Of a DNA stretch of 64,000 nucleotides, positions 58,425 through 64,000 are shown piece by piece. Positions within the stretch are counted from its first letter, which is position 1. The number at the start of each line of letters is the position of its first letter. The translations under genes were made by a program, and so were the position numbers. Under the pieces are notes generated by a model. That model did no database searches and was not told the origin of the DNA. It saw nothing but the letters and a program-made list of their open reading frames with translations. The stretch spans positions 186,001 to 250,000 of the forward strand of contig NZ_JADHDV010000001.1 of the NCBI RefSeq assembly GCF_016820515.1, read 5' to 3'. Origin of the DNA: Pseudoxanthomonas beigongshangi (lineage in GTDB: Bacteria; Pseudomonadota; Gammaproteobacteria; Xanthomonadales; Xanthomonadaceae).

Positions 58425-59531
58425 ATGGTTGCCGGATGCGGATGGATGATGGCCAGGGGAGCATCGAAACAGGCAAGGGAGCGTGCGGGCCGCAGGCAAC
58501 TGCTGGCGCGCTGGTGCCACCGTGCCGGCGTGCTGCCGCTGCTCGGCAGGATGCGGCTGGGCTCGGGCGACGCGGTGCGCGTGCTGGCCTATCACCGGGT
58601 ACTGGAATCGGCCGAACCGGCCGACTTCAGTTTCGACACCGACCTCATCAGCGCCTCGGCGGATGCGTTCCGCCAGCAGATGGCCTACCTTAAGCGCCAC
58701 TTCGTGCCGATGACTTTCGCACAGGTGCTGGATCACCTGGACCAGGGCCGGCGGCTTCCCCGCGGTGCGGTGCTGGTGACCTTCGACGACGGCTACGACG
58801 ACAACTACCGGATCGCCTTCCCGATCCTGCGCGAGTTGGGCATGTCGGCGATGTTCTTCGTATCGACCGGCCATATCGATTCCGGCCGTCCCTACGCATA
58901 TGACTGGCTGGTGCACATGGTGTGTTCGACCCCGGCCGCGCGCCTGCAGGCGCCGGAGCTGGGTGTGGACTGGGCGCTGGGCCCGGACCTGGGCGAACGC
59001 CGCGCGCAGGCCTCGGAATTGCTGGACCGGCTCAAGTCGCTGGATGACGAGGGCCAGGGCGCGCTGATCGCGCGGCTGGAGCGCGAGTGGAGCCTGCCGC
59101 GCTCGGAGGGACATCCCCATTGCCGGCCGATGACCTGGGACCAGTTGCGCGAAATGCGCGCGGCGGGCATGGAAATCGGTTCGCACGGCGTGGACCACCG
59201 GATGCTGGCCAAGCTGCCGCGGGATCGGATGGTTGCCGAGGTGCAGGGTTCCAAGCAGGCGCTGGAGCGCGAACTGGGCGGCCCGGTCGCGGTGCTGTCC
59301 TATCCGGTCGGCGGGCCGGACGCGTTCGACGGCGACACGGTCGAGGCGGTGCGGGCGGCGGGATTCCGGATGGCCTGCAGCTACGTGGCCGGCACGCGCG
59401 CGATCGAGGCCACCACGCTGTACTCGGTGCCGCGGTTGCCGGTGGAACGGCAGATGGACCGGGAATGGTTCGAGGCGATGGTGGCGGTGCCGGAGGTGTT
59501 CAGCTACACATCAAGGTTGCGCACAGGTTGA
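58425..59531 (+). CDS. Polysaccharide deacetylase (NodB/CE4 family), second copy
   Basis: The product is 368 aa from ATG 58425, with AGGG 8 nt upstream (ATG 58446 is the alternative). The motif VTFDDGYDDNYRIAFPIL contains the catalytic and metal Asp residues. The metal motif EIGSHGVDHRML supplies the two histidines (HxxxH). LSYPVGGPDAF is motif 3. It leads a plus-strand operon with the Wzy-like, flippase, PaaK-like and GT4 genes. It probably N-deacetylates the polymer or its precursor. Confidence 0.88.
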   Translation: MVAGCGWMMARGASKQARERAGRRQLLARWCHRAGVLPLLGRMRLGSGDAVRVLAYHRVLESAEPADFSFDTDLISASADAFRQQMAYLKRHFVPMTFAQVLDHLDQGRRLPRGAVLVTFDDGYDDNYRIAFPILRELGMSAMFFVSTGHIDSGRPYAYDWLVHMVCSTPAARLQAPELGVDWALGPDLGERRAQASELLDRLKSLDDEGQGALIARLEREWSLPRSEGHPHCRPMTWDQLREMRAAGMEIGSHGVDHRMLAKLPRDRMVAEVQGSKQALERELGGPVAVLSYPVGGPDAFDGDTVEAVRAAGFRMACSYVAGTRAIEATTLYSVPRLPVERQMDREWFEAMVAVPEVFSYTSRLRTG

Positions 59532-59553
59532 ACGAGCGGAGCGACAGGGGCTG

Positions 59554-60849
59554 ATGTTCTTTTTCTTGTTGGTGTATCTGGCGCTGGTGATCATCCGGCC
59601 CCAGGACTATCCGGCCATTGCCGAGAACCCGGGGCCGCCGCTGCAGTCGATTGCGCTGCTGCTGGCCGCCGGCCTGTGGGTGTTCTCCGCGCGCAAGTCG
59701 TTCTCGGCGCCGCAGTACCTGCTGATACCGTGCTTCCTGTTCGTGGCCATGGTTTCCAAGGTGGTGAACGGCTGGCCGGGCGGCGCGCTGTTCGTGTTCT
59801 TCATCTTCGCGCCGGTGCTGCTGGCCTACGTGCTGCTGGCCAACGCGGCCCACACCCGCGAGCGGCTGGAAACGGTGATGGCGGTGCTGACCATCTGCGC
59901 GGGCGTGCTGGCGCTGCATGGCGTGGAACAGGCCACCATCGGCATCGGCTGGACCGGGGTGGAACTTTCGCAGGGCACCCGCATCCAGTACGTGGGCATC
60001 TTCAATGATCCCAACGACCTGGGCCTGTTGTTCGTGATGTGCCTGCCGATGGCCTTTTACTTGAGCGCGCGGGGCGGCCTGATGGGCCTGCGCCGCCTGT
60101 TCTGGCTGGCGGTGGCCGGCCTGCTGGTCTATGGCTGCTACCTGACCAACTCGCGCGGCACCCTGCTGGCGCTGGTCGCGCTGCTGGGCGTGTACGTGTG
60201 GCGCAAGCGCGGCATCTTCACCGCCGGCCTGCTCGGGGTCGCGGCGCTGGGCGGGCTGATGATGCTGCCCTCGCGCCTGCAGGACATGGAGGTCTCCGAA
60301 GCCTCCGCGATGGGCCGGGTGGACTCCTGGTACGAAGGCATCCAGATGTTCATCGGCAACCCGGTGTTCGGCATCGGCGCCGGTGGCTACTCGGATCTGC
60401 ACGAGCTGACCGCGCACAACTCCTTCGTGCTGGTGCTGGCCGAAATGGGCATCATCGGTTTCACCCTGTGGCTGGCGATCGTCGGCTACAGCTTCCGGAT
60501 GATGCTGGCGCCGCTGCAGCGCGGCGACGACATCATCAACGACGTGCCGCCGGAAGTGCCGGACGATGAGGCGCTGGCGGACTGGCGCAAGGATCGCGCG
60601 CTGACCCTGACCCTGCTGATGTCGCTGAGCGGCTTCATCACCGCCGCGTTCTTCCTCAGCCGCAGCTACGTGATCATCCTGTACCTGCTGATCGCCATCG
60701 TGGTCGCCCACTACACCCGCCTGCGCGAGGTCTACCCGAGCCTGCCCGCGTTCAGCCTGGACAAGGACCTGCTGCGCTGGCCGATTTACGCCGTAATCGG
60801 CGTTATCGGGCTGTACGTGGTGGTCAAGGTCCTCCTGGCAATGGCATGA
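59554..60849 (+). CDS. O-antigen ligase/Wzy-like polymerase, exosortase-A-associated type
   Basis: The product is 431 aa from ATG 59554, preceded by AGGGG. It starts MFFFLLVYLALVIIRPQDYPA and has about 10-11 transmembrane helices. The large periplasmic loop of Wzy_C proteins includes the region QYVGIFNDPNDLGLLFVMCLPM. The H-N segment FGIGAGGYSDLHELTAHNSFVLVLAEMG in two blocks is the ligase signature. The IIRPQDY start is typical of the family next to exosortase A. It polymerises or ligates repeat units in the periplasm. Confidence 0.85.
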   Translation: MFFFLLVYLALVIIRPQDYPAIAENPGPPLQSIALLLAAGLWVFSARKSFSAPQYLLIPCFLFVAMVSKVVNGWPGGALFVFFIFAPVLLAYVLLANAAHTRERLETVMAVLTICAGVLALHGVEQATIGIGWTGVELSQGTRIQYVGIFNDPNDLGLLFVMCLPMAFYLSARGGLMGLRRLFWLAVAGLLVYGCYLTNSRGTLLALVALLGVYVWRKRGIFTAGLLGVAALGGLMMLPSRLQDMEVSEASAMGRVDSWYEGIQMFIGNPVFGIGAGGYSDLHELTAHNSFVLVLAEMGIIGFTLWLAIVGYSFRMMLAPLQRGDDIINDVPPEVPDDEALADWRKDRALTLTLLMSLSGFITAAFFLSRSYVIILYLLIAIVVAHYTRLREVYPSLPAFSLDKDLLRWPIYAVIGVIGLYVVVKVLLAMA

Positions 60850-62399
60850 ACAGTCGGTCGCGCACCCTCAGCAACACCCTGTTCTCCTCGGTGGGCACCT
60901 ACACCGAGTACGTGCTGGGCATGCTCACCTCGATCGTCATCGCCCGGCACCTGGGGCCGGACGGTTTCGGTACCTACAGCCTGGTCATCTGGCTGGTGGC
61001 GATGGGCGTGGCGATCACCAACTCGGGCACCGCCAGCGCGGCGATCAAGTTCGTCGCCGAACTGCGCGGCACCGAGCGCACGGAGATGGTGCCGTACCTG
61101 CTGGACTACCTGCGGCGCGCGCAGCGGATTTTCCTGCTGGTGGTGCTGCTGGCCGGCGCGGCGGTATTCATCTTCGGCGGCGACCACATCGCCCCGGGCA
61201 TGAACCACAAGTTGCTGCTGGGTTTCCTGGTGGTGGCGGTGGCGTTGCGCTCGTCGTACATGTTCAACATCGGCGTGGCCAAGGGCTTCGAGAATTTCCG
61301 CGCCACCGCGACGGTGGCGCTGGTATCCACGCCGATCAACCTGCTGCTGGTGCTGCTGGCCTGGCGGCTGGATGCGCCGGTGGAGTGGCTGCTGGCGGTG
61401 TTCGTCATTTCCAGCTTCGTGTTCTTCGGCATCTCGTTCCGCCAGATCGCACCGATGGTGCCGGCGCGCCAGCCGGGCGTGCAGTTGCCGGCCCCGCTGC
61501 TGGCGCGGGTACGACGGCACATGGGCTGGACCGCGCTGACGGTGTCGGTCGGCTTCATGGCGGCCAGCGAAGTTGAAGTGATGTTCCTGAACATGTACGC
61601 CGACAGCCATGCCGCCGGCCAGTTCAAGGTCGCCTACCAGTTGGCCATCGGCGCGGCGATGCTGGTGCCGGGCGTGTTCGGGGCGCTGCTGCTGCCGATG
61701 ATGGCCAATGCATTGAGCCGCGGGCGCGAGATCGCCGCGCAGCGCTTCGTCGCCACCACCGGCTATCTCGTCCTGCTGGCCGCGCCGCTGGCGGCGTTCG
61801 GCGTGGTGTTCTGCAACGACGTCATCCATTTGCTGTACGGCCGCGAGTACTACGCGGCCGGGCCGGTGTTCGCGGTCTGCCTGGTGGCGGCCTGCCTGAC
61901 CGCAATGACCCAGGGCGGCTCCAGCCTGCTGGTCAGCGCCGATCGCCAGCGCAGCATCCTGGTGCTGGTGATCATCTGCGCGCTGCTCAAGGTGGTCCTG
62001 GACGCGGTGCTGATCGCGCATTTCGCGCTGAAGGGCGCGGTGGTCGCCTACATCACCGTCGCCACCGTCAACGCGGCGGTCTACATGACCCTGGCCACCC
62101 GGGTCAGTCACGCGCAGCCGGAATGGGCGCGGCTGGCGCGCATCCTGCTCGCCGCCGCGCTGGCCGGTCTGCTCGCCTGGCCGTTGCGCGGCCTGCTGCC
62201 GATCGCCTCCGTGCTGGCTGGCGGAACGGTCCTGGTCCTGGCCTACGTACCGTTGACGCTGCTGCTGGGGTGCTGGAGCCGCGGCGATATCGAACACCTG
62301 CAGCACCTGCACCAGCGCTTCGCCGCGGGCCGTCCACGGCTGGGCGCACGTTTCCTGGCCTGGGCCTACCAGCGCGCGCCGGGGGAGGGCACCTCATGA
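60846..62399 (+). CDS. Wzx-like polysaccharide flippase (MOP superfamily), second copy
   Basis: The product is 517 aa with 12-14 predicted transmembrane helices. It starts MNSRSRTLSNTLFSSVGTYTEYVLGML, and its ATG overlaps the stop of the Wzy-like gene (ATGA). The motifs ARHLGPDGFGTYSLVIWLVAMG and SEVEVMFLNMYADSHAAGQFKVAYQLA follow the MVF/PST pattern. It pairs naturally with the adjacent Wzy-like protein, so it is probably the main flippase of this cluster. The PaaK-like gene follows with another ATGA overlap. Confidence 0.88.
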   Translation: MNSRSRTLSNTLFSSVGTYTEYVLGMLTSIVIARHLGPDGFGTYSLVIWLVAMGVAITNSGTASAAIKFVAELRGTERTEMVPYLLDYLRRAQRIFLLVVLLAGAAVFIFGGDHIAPGMNHKLLLGFLVVAVALRSSYMFNIGVAKGFENFRATATVALVSTPINLLLVLLAWRLDAPVEWLLAVFVISSFVFFGISFRQIAPMVPARQPGVQLPAPLLARVRRHMGWTALTVSVGFMAASEVEVMFLNMYADSHAAGQFKVAYQLAIGAAMLVPGVFGALLLPMMANALSRGREIAAQRFVATTGYLVLLAAPLAAFGVVFCNDVIHLLYGREYYAAGPVFAVCLVAACLTAMTQGGSSLLVSADRQRSILVLVIICALLKVVLDAVLIAHFALKGAVVAYITVATVNAAVYMTLATRVSHAQPEWARLARILLAAALAGLLAWPLRGLLPIASVLAGGTVLVLAYVPLTLLLGCWSRGDIEHLQHLHQRFAAGRPRLGARFLAWAYQRAPGEGTS

Positions 62400-63736
62400 G
62401 CCTGTACGAACCGCTGTTCCGGCGCGTGTTGTTCCCGCTGTACGAATCCGGCCTGCGCCGACGCAAGACATTGCGCTACCTGGACGAGTACGAGCGCAGC
62501 CAGACACTGGACGAGGAGGCGCTGCGCGCGCTGCAATGGCGCAAGCTGCAGCAACTGCTGCGCCATTGCTGGGAGCAGGTGCCGTTCTACCGGCGGACCT
62601 GGAGCGAGCTGGGCATCCGCTCGCCCGAGGACATCCGCGACCAGGACGATTACGCCCGCCTGCCGTTGCTGGACAAGCCGACCATCCGCGCCAACTTCGA
62701 AGAGCTGATCGCGACCAACCGGCGCGAGGGCCTGCTGTACAAGACCACCGGCGGATCCACCGGCGAACCGCTGAAATTCGGCTACACCCACGAAAGCTAC
62801 GAGCGCCGCATGGCGATCATGTGGCGCGGCTACGGCTGGGCCGGCGCGCGCCTGGGCCAGCGCACGCTGTACCTGTGGGGCACGCCGGTCGGCGCGCAGA
62901 AGCGCAAGGATCGCCTGTACCACGCGGCCTTCAACCGCTACATGCTCAGCGCCTTCGAGATGAGCGATGCGCGCATGGCCGAGTATGCCGACGCCATCGA
63001 CCGGTTCCGCCCCGAGACCATCGTTTCCTATGTCGCGCCGATCGTGAAGATGTCCGAATGGCTGATCGCCAACGGCCGCCGCGTGCATCGGCCCCAGCGC
63101 ATCCTCGGCGCGGCCGAGACGCTGCACGAGAGCCAGCGCGCGTTGATTGAGCAGGCTTTCGGTTGTCCCGCCTACAACACCTACGGCTGCCGCGAGTTCA
63201 TGCTGATCGCGGCCGAGTGCGAGCACCGCAAGGGGCTGCACATCAACGTCGACCACCTGCACGTGGAACTGGGCGCGGGCGTTGGCGACGACGCTGCCGG
63301 CCCGCACGAGATCATCGTCACCGACCTGCACAACCTGGGCATGCCGCTGCTGCGCTACGTCAACGGCGACCTGGCGACACCGGGGCAGGGGCGCTGCAGC
63401 TGCGGACGCGCGTTGCCGCTGCTGGCCAGCGTCGATGGCCGCAAGCTGGACGCCCTGCGCACGCCGGACGGCCGTTACATTCCCGGCGAGTTCATCGTGT
63501 ACGCTTTCCTGGGCGCCACCGGCATCCGCCGCTACCAGGTGGTGCAGAAGCGCCTGGACGCCTTCGAGATCACCTTGGTGCGCGATCATGATTTCGATCC
63601 GTCGGTGGTCGAACGGATGGGCGCGGAACTGCGCAAGGTGATCGGCCAGCAGGTCGCGCTGGATTTCCGCTTCGCCGACGACATTCCGCTGACCGCGACC
63701 GGCAAACAACGCGTGACGGTATCTGAACTGACATGA
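62396..63736 (+). CDS. PaaK/CapK-like adenylate-forming enzyme
   Basis: The product is 446 aa from ATG 62396 (MSLYEPLFRRVLFPLYESGL). The nucleotide-binding loop is KTTGGSTGEPLKFGY. AAETLHESQRALIEQAFG and YNTYGCREFMLIAAEC are the later ANL motifs. LTDLHNLGMPLLRYVNGDLA-type sequence precedes the C-terminal domain with IPLTATGKQRV. CapK-type enzymes in capsule and EPS loci activate acids with ATP, probably for polymer acylation. It overlaps both neighbouring genes by 4 bp (ATGA). Confidence 0.87.
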   Translation: MSLYEPLFRRVLFPLYESGLRRRKTLRYLDEYERSQTLDEEALRALQWRKLQQLLRHCWEQVPFYRRTWSELGIRSPEDIRDQDDYARLPLLDKPTIRANFEELIATNRREGLLYKTTGGSTGEPLKFGYTHESYERRMAIMWRGYGWAGARLGQRTLYLWGTPVGAQKRKDRLYHAAFNRYMLSAFEMSDARMAEYADAIDRFRPETIVSYVAPIVKMSEWLIANGRRVHRPQRILGAAETLHESQRALIEQAFGCPAYNTYGCREFMLIAAECEHRKGLHINVDHLHVELGAGVGDDAAGPHEIIVTDLHNLGMPLLRYVNGDLATPGQGRCSCGRALPLLASVDGRKLDALRTPDGRYIPGEFIVYAFLGATGIRRYQVVQKRLDAFEITLVRDHDFDPSVVERMGAELRKVIGQQVALDFRFADDIPLTATGKQRVTVSELT

Positions 63737-64000
63737 AGGGTATGGAAGTCATCCACTTCGTCGAGAACCTGGAGCGCGGCGGGCTTGAGCGCACCGTCAT
63801 CGATCTGGTCGCGGCCCAGCGCGACGCCGGCCACGAGTGCCGGGTGATCTGCCTGTTCGAGCCCGGCCAGTTGGCATCGGAACTGACCGCGCAGGGCGTG
63901 GAAGTGACCGCCTGCCACAAGCGGCGGGGCCTGGACTGGTCGGCGGTGCGCCGCGCCCGCGCGCTGCTCCGCCGCCACCCCGGCGCGGTGCTGCATACCC
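63733..64000 (+). CDS. Glycosyltransferase family 4, 3' truncated by window edge
   Basis: The first 89 residues are visible, starting MKGMEVIHFVENLERGGLER. The glycine-rich GG(L/A)ER acceptor loop of GT4 enzymes is clear, followed by VIDLVAAQRDAGHECRVICLFEPGQL. The ATG overlaps the stop of the PaaK-like gene, so it continues the same operon. The donor domain lies outside the window. Confidence 0.85.
   Translation, partial: MKGMEVIHFVENLERGGLERTVIDLVAAQRDAGHECRVICLFEPGQLASELTAQGVEVTACHKRRGLDWSAVRRARALLRRHPGAVLHT

Overview
The window looks like chromosome from a high-GC gammaproteobacterium of the Lysobacteraceae (Xanthomonadaceae). The evidence is the lexA-recA-recX-alaS-csrA-tRNA-Ser order, a LexA operator (TTAGTAGTAATACTACTAA) of the Xanthomonas type directly in front of lexA, the rpsP-rimM-trmD-rplS block next to ffh, and GTAG-type and GTGGGAGC-type REP palindromes. 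The genus cannot be fixed from sequence reading alone (Lysobacter, Luteimonas, Thermomonas or Pseudoxanthomonas are all possible). No phage, transposase, CRISPR array or plasmid function was seen.

Region 1 (1-33 kb) is mostly housekeeping. It holds a truncated M61 peptidase, an AraC/GyrI regulator, radA, an S41-like protease, a CcsA/YpjD-type membrane protein, ffh, a class IV aminotransferase, the S16/L19 operon, an Hsp15-like S4 protein, a DUF937 protein, katG, mutS, a TonB-dependent receptor and pncC. These are followed by an AarF/UbiB kinase-like protein, lexA, recA, recX, alaS, csrA and tRNA-Ser(GCU). Next come a BlaI/M56-BlaR-like regulatory pair with two clear operators, an orphan type IV pilin-like gene and tRNA-Arg(ACG). 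Palindromic repeat elements sit at 2844-2986, 8134-8206 and 12145-12276.

Region 2 (33-64 kb, running off the right edge) is a large exopolysaccharide/glycan cluster. It contains a secreted beta-helix protein, an initiating polyprenyl-phosphate sugar transferase of the type found in exosortase A/PEP-CTERM EPS loci, GT2 and GT4 glycosyltransferases, two NodB-type deacetylases, two Wzx-like flippases, an O-antigen-ligase/Wzy-like protein, an acyltransferase-3, an asparagine synthase-type amidotransferase, two methyltransferases, several GNAT/FemAB/CelD-type acyltransferases, a Gfo/Idh-SDR fusion, a PaaK/CapK-like adenylating enzyme and a membrane J-domain protein. No exosortase, Wza or Wzc gene is inside the window.

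The least ordinary unit is a tight four-gene operon at 42366-38569 (minus strand): acyl carrier protein, AMP-forming acyl ligase, stand-alone NAD-synthase-like ATP pyrophosphatase, and N-acetyltransferase. With the nearby asparagine synthase homologue it suggests a carrier-bound acyl or amide decoration of the polysaccharide. That function is inference.
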